Source: Tetrapyrgos nigripes (taxonomy: Eukaryota > Basidiomycota > Agaricomycetes > Agaricales > Campanellaceae). Taken from it: DNA of 64,000 bases. Shown piece by piece: positions 47,949 to 58,046 of the stretch (the first letter of the stretch is position 1; every line of letters starts with the position of its first letter). Made by a program: the position numbers and the translations under genes. The notes under the pieces were generated by a model. It had not been told where the DNA came from, did no database searches, and saw only the letters and a list, made by a program, of their open reading frames with translations. The stretch is taken from NCBI GenBank assembly GCA_013368315.1, contig JAACJM010000027.1, positions 124,001-188,000 on the forward strand, read 5' to 3'.

Positions 47949-49650
47949 CTAGTCCTCGAACTCCCTCTCAACCTGCCTCTCCACTTTGTTCTCGGAACTT
48001 GAGATGCTCCCACAGGCTGAAGCAAATCTGATGTACTGGGAAAGTGACCTATCGTTTATGGATTTCATGTTCTCCTTGGATTTTTCAATGAGAATTGGAT
48101 ATAGAGCCTTGAAGTGCGTGAGTAAAAAAGTCTCGCAATCATGATGAACTATGAATATACGTACTGCTAGGAATGGCATAGCATTGGCAAAAACTTGGAA
48201 TGATGTTGACTGCTCACTGTTAGATTTCAAGGAAATTGTCATGTATGCGATCTGCAAGTATGAAGGTCACTTAACAGCAATTTCTGACAAACTTTGAAAG
48301 GTACGCTTTAGATTACTGACCCACAGTCCACAATAAAACATCCCAGACTCCACCAGGAGCAGTAGAATTTTTTCAGCCTGGGAGATTTGGTTACCACAGT
48401 CCTTCAAATTGTTTCTGATTATGAGGCCCTTTAGGCCGAGTTAACTTATGTCGACCCCCCAATTGAGGATCAAACTTTCTCACAGGTTCTAACTTTTACA
48501 CGCCACCTCAGTGCTCTGAAGTGCCTGAACACTGCCATTTCAGCTGATGCTCCACTGACACGTCATTCCTGCTTTCCCTCCATCGCTGTCAATGCACCAG
48601 GTTCAGACGTGTTTACTTGGCGTTTACCTTCCCTCAACAGCTGTCGAAAGTCATCAAGAGCCACTCTCTGAGACTCTGAATTACTATGGATACCTCTAAT
48701 CCAAGGTCATTTAAAGGCACTGTTACATTAAAATGGTACAGTATTGGGCTCTATCTAAATAAAAGAATTTTTTACTGCATACGAAACTGTTTTAATTAAA
48801 CAGGCCTCGTAATTTTCCATGCGAAGCAGTGGGACCTTTCCCCAGTATCTTGATGGTGAACCCTTCAGACATGTGTAATTAAAGGTTCGCTGCAACCATG
48901 TGGTACATACCAGGCTTTATATCTGATGAGGATTGTAGCAGTCATGTTTGTGATAAGCAAAGGGATGCACATTATCAACCCACTGACTGTTAATGAGATG
49001 CAAAAAAACTCATTCAACACTCTTGCAACAGCTAATCCTCCATCCACGAAGGTTCCACCTAGCAAGGAAAAGATATGGAATCTAATTTTCAACCAATTTT
49101 GCAAGGACACAAGCGATAAGCAGACACTTCACAGGATCCACGCTCTCCACACTACAATCCCATCACCAATGACATACTGCAAGGTAAATATCGTTTTATG
49201 AGAACAAAATAGAAATGAAGTTGAAGCACGGACATTTAATCTGCTGATTATAATACCCGCAGCATGAGCGTTTATAACTTATTGCAAATTATTTGGAAAG
49301 TTGGCAGCATTGTAACCATTCAGTGGTAGCTGGAGCAGCATAAAGAAAAGACTGATGATGACATCTGCTGTTGCAGGTGTGAACATGAGGATCACTAATG
49401 CCAGAAGGATGAGTTGCAGTTTTGAAGAATGTGTCTGCCGAAAGCTGATGGAAAAGTGAGCAATGTGCATGTGACTACACAGGCAGTCATCTAAAACTTA
49501 CGCAATTGTATAGACAATTATGAGCACAAGGGCTACATTAACGCCGTAAAGGAGCCCAACAGCTGTTTGAGATATCCAGTTTATCAAGACATCGAAATCA
49601 GTGCTGGTGAGAGGACGAGATGATGGTTGTGTAGTTTGTGGGGATGACAT
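47949..49650 (-). pseudogene. Seven-helix membrane protein of an agaricomycete family, probably degraded
   Basis: Exon 1 (49650-49502) starts MSSPQTTQPSSRPLTSTDFD and has one span (GVNVALVLIIVYTIA). Exon 2 (from 49444) joins in phase and carries ILLALVILMFTPATADVIIS. Later exons read YVIGDGIVVWRAWIL (about 49175-49130), LTVSGLIMCIPLLITNMTAT then IRYKAW with a GTATGT donor (to about 48911), QAEKILLLLVESGMFYCGLW (about 48395-48310) and a polar tail ending EREFED at 47949. The VVWRAW and EKxLxLLVESG signatures are typical of a large uncharacterised agaricomycete multispan family. After exon 2 the frame meets TAA just where a GT donor is expected, and a repeat has inserted near 48419, so function is doubtful. 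Confidence 0.55.
48419..48853. repeat. Dispersed TTACGAGGCC repeat, copy A
   Basis: Begins TTATGAGGCC, followed by a TTTAGGCCGAGTTAACTTA segment shared with 50421. The converse word GGCCTCGTAA occurs at 48803-48812 and is followed by CCATGCGAAGCAGTGG..CCCCAGTATC, shared with 52288-52340. The true ends are uncertain. The copy lies inside the intron, or at an exon edge, of the seven-helix gene. Confidence 0.55.
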
Positions 49651-50420
49651 CGAGGAAGCACTGAGAAATGCAAAGGCTTATTTATATCTTCGCTTGAGGC
49701 TGTCTTCTGGATCATACTGCACTGGTTCTATAACGAGTTCTGATAACGAGTTATTTCTGGTTCAGGGCAGAACCTGGGACAAAGAATCCTAATGTAAAGT
49801 AGCAGATTCAATCCAGAGTGTCCATCAACATTATCCGATGATGGAGCATAATAGCGTACCAGGGAACAGAGAACAACTTGAAGACCTCATTGTGATACTG
49901 CCACAAATCAGCTGAGGGAAGAAGATGATGAACACTGCAAGCTGTTGTACATAACTTGGTGCCAGTATCACACTGGCGGCTGCAAGTAAGGAACGACAAA
50001 GAAATGCACACATTGAGGTTTGAACGAGGATTGGCTGGAGAAATGAGGAAGCGCCAATTACAGCAAAGCCAAATTTAGGTGGTATTTTTTTGTTGTTCAA
50101 GTGATGAAGGCAGTGATATATCCGAGACCTCTGTCTGCGTGGATTTGGATGCAAGGGAAGGGGAAGGTTGTTGTTCAATGAATGATGGGGTCGAAGCAAA
50201 AGTTTGTGCAACATTGGAGGAATGGGCTCGGCTCAGAGCGAGAGTACTAGCTGCTAGCTTGACTATCATGTATTGGTATAGAGTACTTACTTTGGACAAC
50301 TCTATCGTTTCTCTTCAAGTGTGTGCCTGATGACAACATTGTCAGGCAAGCTGGAGCGAAGCGACAGTCACTCACTTGTAGTTTTCTTAAAAAGGAAGAT
50401 CGGTCCTATAAAGGGTTTGA
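49651..50420. other. Intergenic with weak coding traces
   Basis: A minus-strand segment near 49985-49870 reads AAASVILAPSYVQQLAVFII and could be part of another membrane protein. A Ser/Gln-rich frame lies near 50240-50075. Neither is supported by exon borders. Confidence 0.3.
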
Positions 50421-52340
50421 TTACGAGGCCTCTTAAAGGCCGAGTTAACTTAGGTCAACTTTTGCAATCTTCCCATGCCTGCAGATTTATATTGTGGTCT
50501 CTACGACAACCGAATTGCGGTCTGGACCGGGTCCAAGGACTATGTAATGACGTCGACAACCACAACATCATGCCAGCGTCGTGCTTCATGGGATATACAC
50601 AGCGGGGTGCAGAGCATATTTGCCAGCCATTTTTGTGCACTCTTAAATGACGGATAGTTCACATGATTTTGGGTGAGATAAAATTGATTGTATTAGCTGC
50701 CAAAAAAGGGGTCACAAAAGCTCAAATTATGCGCTACAGTTTTTCCATGCTAAACTTTTTATTCACTCATGACCAAAAAAGGGAAGCAAATAGTATTCGA
50801 ATTCTGATTTGTGAGAAAATGCAAAAAAGGTATGATCACTATTTGTGTGCCGGATTCCGGCAAGTAAAAGGAAAAGCACTGCGGATGGGAAAAATCTAAA
50901 CTTAAATGACGGATTTTTGCTCGGCACCAGACCTACTCCATATAGTACCGATTTGAGGCCGATATTCCATATGGAGTATGCCCAGCTGTTGAGAAAAATT
51001 GGTAATTTAAGTTCGTGTTTTTCACTGCCACAGTGAATTCATTTTACTCGCCGGAATCCGGTACACAAATATTGATCATACCTTTTGCGCATTTTCTTAC
51101 AAATCAAAACTCGAATACTATTTACTTCCCTTTTTTGGTCACGAATGAATAAAAAGTTTAGCACGGAAAAGCTTAAGCGCATAATTTGAGCTTTTGCGAC
51201 CCGGTTTTTTAGCAGTAAATATGACGGATTTTATCTCACCCAAAATCATGTGAACTATCTGTCATTTAAGAATGCACAAAAATGGCTGACAAATATGCTC
51301 CACGCCCTGCTGTGATACAGTGTGTCCACGGCTTTCTCTCCGGAAGTATAGTCATACTATCCGCTGTTTGCCTGCACTCACCGCCCTACTTCTTCAGCCT
51401 CAACGCCCTCATAATTCTTGCCTCTCCACCGTCCATTTAATTTACCTTAGAAATCATTTTCATGGTTTCAAACTCCGAGTCCCACCCCTATTAGCTGGCG
51501 CTGGTCAAGCACTCATTCAGAGTCATCTGGCATGATGGTCGAGAATCTCATGACATCGTAAACAGTTTTCTTGGACCAGCTGTAACCAACGTGTCCTTGT
51601 CTTCTCCCTGTTCCTCACTGCGCCCAGGTCCCTTCACCAGTGTTCTGCTCATGATTCCTGCACTTTTCAACCTACACAATACCAGGGTTGGTCATAGACT
51701 AACTAATACCCGTCAGTTCAAACCAAAGTCTGGACTCTGTCAATGCTGGTCTATACTGTGGTCGACAGATAACTGAGGAAAGATTCCTACAGGGTGCTTG
51801 CTGCCCAGAAGGGCAAGGCTGGAAATGGCCAACTGCAGCCAGATGCCATCAGGCAACAGCATGTTCCAGCAAGGCCTGATCTACTTACTGATTGACCAGT
51901 GTCAATCAGCTAAACCCAAAATATATAGTCCAGACTGTAGTCAATAGTTGAGCATTGACTCTCTTCACTTTGCCCTCCTTCTCCCCATCTCGTATGCATG
52001 TTGCTGGAGCCAGACCCAGTTTTACCAACGTTCCCTCCAGTTGGTTGCCAGTGGGTAATCGTAGACTATATACCTGAGGGAAGCCAAAATGTGTCTCGAA
52101 AAATATTACCACACAATGATTGTGCACAGATAAGTGCAGTCTGTTTAAACTGCAATCAGTGTTCACTGCTCTTCATCCACTGTTATGCTTAATACCATAC
52201 TTATTTTTCTGATAATACTCTGACAGTAGCAATTACATACTTAATGTAAGAATATTGTGATATTAGTAGACTTTATTGAGGGAAAGAGGCCTCGTAATTT
52301 GCCATGCAAAGCAGTGGCCCCTTTCCCCAGTATCATTGCC
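50421..52340. repeat. Dispersed TTACGAGGCC repeat, copy B, larger
   Basis: Begins TTACGAGGCC at 50421-50430 and shares AAGGCCGAGTTAACTTA with copy A. GGCCTCGTAA is at 52288-52297, followed by the same CCATGC..AAGCAGTGG segment. A foldback element at 50598-51314 is nested inside. No coding sequence recognised. Confidence 0.5.
50598..51314. mobile_element. Second foldback element, about 717 bp
   Basis: Arms 50598-50907 and 51003-51314 are inverted copies with clear divergence, separated by about 95 bp. Ends read CACAGC and GCTGTG. ATA lies directly outside both ends (50595-50597 and 51315-51317). No coding capacity. The termini (CAC...GTG) and a possible 3-bp ATA duplication resemble those of the large palindromic element, but the arms share no obvious sequence with it. 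Confidence 0.7.
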
Positions 52341-53156
52341 AAAAAGTAATTGATATATGATGCACAGGAAAGTTGAGGCTTAGACACTCTGAGATCTGAA
52401 TAAAAGTACAGCTTTCAGTACCTGGACACTGGTAAGTGAGTTTGTCTTTATCTGCTACAAGTGCTACCAACGGCACCCAAGATTGTACCTGGTTTGTGAG
52501 GAATCGCAGTCTGATATATCAATGAAGACCTGGATGATAGCACTTGAATAATCTCATGAAGAGAGAGCCAGAATTAGGTAACAATAGCGCCTAAAGTTAT
52601 ACCTACCCTTTCTGATGAACTACATGGTAGTCGGTGAGATGGTGATTGAGAAAAGGAAAGAAAAAATGGATTGGGGTTGTCGTGTAGTTGGGAAATGACA
52701 AGGAGATGCAGGAGAAAGGTGTCTGTGTCAATGGTCTCGGGAGTGACAGCAAAAAGAGCTTCAGCGCATCGGTATAGGCTCCGATATCCAATTTCCTTGC
52801 AACTGACAGATTTGTAGAGGCAACGCACGTTAATTGTAGGGTTCCGCATAAGAGTAGGCTCCAATGCATATGTTATGCCGAGGACAAAGTGAATTCTTTC
52901 TGCCTTGAGTCCCCACTGTATGAAGGACCTAATGGTACCTTGCTCGGCATTGGTCAGATTCTGATGTATTTCAGCAGATTCCTGTGGATTTGTACATATG
53001 ATGATGATTCGAACAGCTATGCAATTGTGTCAATCAATGGCTCTGGATTTGCTGCAGGTTTTTAGCAGATTGGGTCAGATATCAGCAGATTTGAGTGTAG
53101 TCTGTGTTCACTGGGGCTCATGGCTTGTCACAATGCTCGGCCTATACAACACACTA
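52341..53156. other. No gene recognised
   Basis: Some open frames near 52574-52869 on the minus strand, without family features. Confidence 0.35.
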
Positions 53157-53681
53157 CAAGAGGTGTGCAGACAGTCTACCTGAGACCAGACCTTGGGGGG
53201 GGGAGGGGGTCTGGAGGGGGCTTATGACCCAAAGGTACATCATGCCCTAGAGAGTATAGACCAAATTTCTGGTGTCATCTCTGCTTCAAAGTATCAGAAA
53301 TACGCTTGGAAGGTAAAAACAGGTAGAAGACATGTCTAATATGCCTTATTTGGGTGGAATCCCACTGAAATTGTATGTAGTTCTCATGATAGTGATGTCG
53401 TCAGTGGTCTGACATCATGAACTTTCCTTTGAAAAATATTTGCTACCTCAAGAAAATGGACCCCACATTAGCATTTATCACTCCTTTTGTTGTGTCTTTA
53501 GGTCAGTAGAGGGTCTATAAGGTGGTCTGGAGGAAAAGTGACTTGATTTGATGATTTATAAGCGAAATTTTATCTTATCTCTTTCCTTTTTAGGAAGGAG
53601 GGGGGGAGGGGGGGAGGTCTGGCTGACCTTAAAACCCAAAAGGAACGTCCAGTCTGGCCATAACCATCTGCACACCTCTTG
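53157..53681. mobile_element. MITE-like element with 15-bp terminal inverted repeats
   Basis: CAAGAGGTGTGCAGA at 53157-53171 is the exact reverse complement of 53667-53681. Length 525 bp, no coding sequence. I found no convincing target duplication. Two G-rich tracts lie inside (53195-53220 and 53594-53617). Confidence 0.65.
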
Positions 53682-54221
53682 ACGCATTATCACACCCTTG
53701 CCACTGTGAGGAAGCATTCTAACTCCCTCAAAATAATGCCAACAAGGTATTATAACACTTTGAAATCGTGATAGTGATGTGATAACGACTAATCACCATC
53801 CTGTCACTGTTGCAGGCTATGGTCATGCCCCGTCCATCATTATATCGTTGAGGACCTTTTGGTGATGCAATGAACAAAATTGATCCACGATGTATTACGC
53901 AAGTTCCTACTCCTCTTCATAACCACCTGCGTTGGAACAACTGATTTACCTTGCTTTAAACGTCTCAAATTCTGGCCTAGTACGCCCGTGCGCACAAGTC
54001 CTACGATATGTACGACTCCGTAGTATATATTGCGGAGGCGAATATATAACATGCATAAGGAAGGAAGTAACACTTTAATGCGACAGTACCGACTTCCGTG
54101 AGTACCGGTGTCCAACGATGAAGGCATATCTGCATTACTCGCATATTTGAGACTCGGAGTTTTCAAGGGCAATAAACTGTTCAAGTGAATACAGACAAAT
54201 ACAAGATTCGCATCTACTAAG

Positions 54222-54340
54222 TTACGAGGCCGAATGAAATGAGGATGAGTTGTTTACACTGCGTTTCTGCAGGTGGCTATGTCAATTACGTCCCGATTTC
54301 TCCTGTCCGCTTCTTTCCACATTTTGCCACCGCTTTTTTT
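54222..54340 (+). repeat. Dispersed repeat segment, related to 60970
   Basis: TTACGAGGCC followed by an AATGAGGA, TTTACACTG and TTTCTGCA-containing stretch of roughly 100 bp that is clearly similar to 60970-61080. Confidence 0.6.
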
Positions 54341-55238
54341 CGTCCGTCAATTTTCCATTTCATCTCTGACAATTTACAGGGGTCTAATATGTCTACCTCG
54401 TTTTTCCCTCTCTCATACCACCATGAAGCTCTCCCACACCTTTGCAGAGATTTTGTTTGGGATGCTTACTGCTTAGGCTATTTTGCGTCTATCCTTGGGT
54501 ATACAGCACTTGTCTACAATGAATTGGTGTTTCAGTTTCACAACCTCTCTTATGTGACTCTGTGTAAACTAGGACATGAACACAATGCATACAAAGAAGT
54601 GAATAAATCAATATGTACTTGTGTAACTTAGTATGGGGGTTTCTGGTACAAAGAAGTGTAATAATGCATACATTATAGACTTGAAGTGCTAGTGCTATGG
54701 TATACACCACACAAAGTGTGTCAAGATGTGTATATAGTATGGGTACTCAAAACTAGTGCTATGGCCTTGTACTTGCCACATGCTAGCGCTGGCCCACAAC
54801 TACTTCATACACAAAGTATGTAGAGAAAATTGAAAGAAAATCGGCTGCATGTAAACCAACGCTGTGCTCGTCGGAAATCACCAACGGCCACACAAGAGCC
54901 AATGCGACGACTACGCTATGGATTGTGACGCGCGTAAGAAGAAGAAGGTACGAAGTACAGTGGTGGTGGTAACGGTAGAACTAAGGAATCACTATGTGAC
55001 TATGTGACATAAGGTAACACTAGAAATACACATGGTAAAGAGAAGAAGAAAAACGAGTGGATGTAAACCAGCAGGTTTACAGTGCATAGATTGTGAATGA
55101 CTCGAGAATATCTAATTCAAAGCAACAAGAAGTGACTCAAATATCAGAGAACATAAGAGACAAAAGGATTGCAACGGAGTACGTACCAATGAAGAGACTC
55201 AATATGAGAGGATATATTACGATGGGATTTGAATGAAA
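54341..55238. other. No gene recognised
   Basis: Downstream of the 581-residue protein gene. No exon chain found. Confidence 0.4.
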
Positions 55239-57097
55239 TCAGATATGAGGAATGAAGGTCGTCCATCCTACGGTTTGATAGGCGTCGGGAGGAAGTGCGC
55301 GCAGCTTCATCAGGGCGATAAGAATGAGGGTTATCCGGGCAATGATATAGAGAATTGAAGAGAGAATAAGAATCCAGGCGCAAAAGCCTTTGAATGACTC
55401 CGGCACATCCCAGTCACCGACAACCCTGCCTGATACTGAGATGGTGATTTCACCCACTGCGACTGGTAGAACTATTCCCAAGACAGGCAAACAGGTTACC
55501 CCAAGAGCACAAAAACGCCACATAATTTGCTCTGTGTGGGATGGGAATGTGAAATCCCAGGAGATGCAGTGGATGGCCCCAAACATGACTGCGATGGTTA
55601 AGACTGAGATATATAAGCACCTGGGGTCCTTTTTGAGGCCGGTTTCATAATGGGATCGTCCAGCTGTCAGGTTAGAGCTTTGGTTGAGTAGCGTGAGAAG
55701 GGGGTAGAGAATGACTAGGAGTGGAATGAGATAGAAAGGACCATCGACATATCCAGGTTCCCAGTCAGATATTACTTCGACCCAATCAGATCCTATTTCC
55801 CGATCGATCGCTCGGAACCAATCCCATATAGCTTGCAAACGTGAAATACTCCAAATACTCCAACCCACTCCCCACCACTTGGATACCGCTGTACCTCTCT
55901 GCTCAGAACTTCGATCTTGGGTTGCGCTTGAACAATTAATTTTGATCGGAAAACGGACCTGCTGAGGTTTATCCAACCAAAAGAAATACGTCCCAAAGTT
56001 GAGCGATGCGAAAGCGACTGTGAGTATCTCAAGGTTTGTGACCTTGATCCCTGCCACTCTACGAGCAATACATTGCGCGATGAACCAAGTGGTCTGTCCT
56101 ATGGTGATGAATTTGGACAGAGTATCCCTTTTCCCTCTATCCTGGATCTCGCCCTCTGTGACTGATATGAGCTTCCTTCGCAGAAGAAGCTCAAGTAGAC
56201 ATGACGCCGATCCATTGGGCAGACGGTATACTATCGAACCAACCTGCCACTGTGTAAGCAACTACTGTCTGGCTTCAAGCAGAAAGTGAGAGCTCACAGA
56301 TTCTTTCCCTTCTTTGATGACTAGCCGCTCCTCCTTCCCAGTTGCCTCCCGGACCCCCGGCCTATCAGTTCTTGGTCCCAGCCCGGGTAATACACTCTTC
56401 CTCCTCCTCCTCCCAGCCTGCTCCCCCTCTCCACCAGCCTGCTTCCCCTCTTTAAAAACTAGCCGCTCCGCTTCCTCCTTCAGATATCCTTCGATGAATT
56501 TATCCTCAAGCTCTCCATCTATGTTGATTGCCGCCGCTCTATCCATCTCGGTGAACCACTCCTTATCCTCGAGTGTACGCAGATACTTCTCTCCATCATA
56601 TAACGCAAACCCCCCCATGACGACAAAAAATCCGTGGGTCTTCGTCCAGTTATATGTCTCTTCAAAATTAAAAATCTTTAGACAAACGCCAGAGAAGGTA
56701 CTTAATATAATCACGCACCGTACTTCTTTGCGATTGCTCGAGCTGCCAGCCATTGCCGCATAGCCCACATGATAATTAGCTCGGGTACGATGAGTGCGAG
56801 AAGCATGAATAGGATATTTTGAAGTGTGACAACAGCACTGTGAACATCGAGGGAGTCGCCGACGATTTCGGCCCCCCTCCAGTAGAATTTTCTTGGAATG
56901 TTTGGATGAACGGCAACCCATGTACAGACGAAAACCACTGCGATGCAGCTGAAAATGATTTGCTCCGCCGTCCTACAGTGGCGGATATCAGTGCAACGGT
57001 CAAACCCTGACCCATCAGTGGTTGCGAAAGTGTCGTTGACAAGGACAGCGGTATCCGGGGGGGGAAGAGGATATGCCAATGCGTACAAAATGAGCAT
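55239..57097 (-). CDS. Basidiomycete multispan membrane protein, 581 aa
   Basis: Three exons (57097-56719, 56659-56298, 56243-55239) join in frame to 582 codons including stop. The N terminus MLILYALAYPLPPPD may be a signal peptide. Family marks are RCTDIRHCRTAEQIIFSC, VFVCTWVAVHPNIP, ELIIMWAMRQWLAARAIAKK, WTKTHGFFVVMGGFALYDGE, a long charged loop (about residues 170-245, rich in Lys, Glu and Arg), TTWFIAQCIARRVAG, LEILTVAFASLNFGTYFFW, then several C-terminal spans. I recognise this as an expanded agaricomycete family of unknown function, usually uncharacterised in annotations. No stop or frame break was found, so it is one of the intact genes here. Confidence 0.85.
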
Positions 57098-57488
57098 AGT
57101 GGGGTGGGTGCTAGTGGGGAAACAGAGGTGAGGGAAAACAATGCTACTTACTTATAACAAGGAAGCAAATGATAGCCATTGATTACACCCAGTGAGGATA
57201 CAAGGCATGCTTGCGTCCGTCGTCAAGTGTCCAAAAGACCTATGATACCTTATACTTCAGATACTTCGATAGAAGACCAAAATGGAGGGGAAGCTTCATT
57301 CAATGAAGATGACTGACTGATTTTTCACGGTCGAACCAAATGCTGGCCTGTACCTTAGCTTTGTATCCTTGACATGATGGACCGTGTCAAGTACGTAGTT
57401 TTTACCCACAGGACGAGCGACTGGCAATATATAATGGACCGTAAAAACAAAGCATAGATCAGAAGCAACTTAACTAAATTTGGGCCGG
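57098..57488. other. Upstream region of membrane protein gene
   Basis: Holds the promoter of the minus-strand gene ending at 57097. No TATA box stands out. Confidence 0.35.
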
Positions 57489-58046
57489 TTCGGCAGCGAT
57501 AGGACGCGCATCAGGACGTCCTGATGGATTTCATCCTAGTCGCGTGTAGCCTTATATAGTAATTCCGGTAACTAGTGATACAAATACCAGATTTTGTGAC
57601 TTTTTGTGACCATTTTTCACCGCGACGCAGCGCAACCAGCTCTATGGCCCAAGGTCTCAAGACAGCAGCAGAGAATGGTACTACTTCCACTCGAGCTCCC
57701 AAAAAGCCTCCCAACAGCTGGAATGACAAAGAACTAGCAGCACTCATCAAGTCCTATAATAATCAGAACCTTGTCAGAATCCGACCGCTGGGAAGGGAGA
57801 AGGTTACAAACAGCACGAACAATGAATGCAGCAGCAGCTATTGTTTGACGTCGGAAGGCCAGTAACTCCTCGTAGCCGTATCCGTACTCGTCCTCGTCCA
57901 TCGTCGACAGTGGTGATGACGCGTACAGCTCTCAAGACAATTGTCACGCCCAGGAAAGATTTATTCACCGGACTACTATATATGGTTACATGCGACTAGG
58001 ATAAAATCCGTCAGGACGTCCTGACAGCCGTGCTGATACTGCCGAA
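57489..58046. mobile_element. MITE-like deletion derivative with long terminal inverted repeats
   Basis: Ends TTCGGCAG...CTGCCGAA. More than 80 bp at each end pair with some mismatches, including TCAGGACGTCCTGA, TCCTAGTCGC and TATATAGTA. A plus-strand frame inside (57644 on, MAQGLKTAAENGTTSTRAPK) contains NSWNDKELAALIKSYNN, like the start of a Myb/SANT-type helix bundle, then degrades. Harbinger-type elements carry a Myb-like partner gene, so this may be a remnant of one; target duplication not found. Confidence 0.6.
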
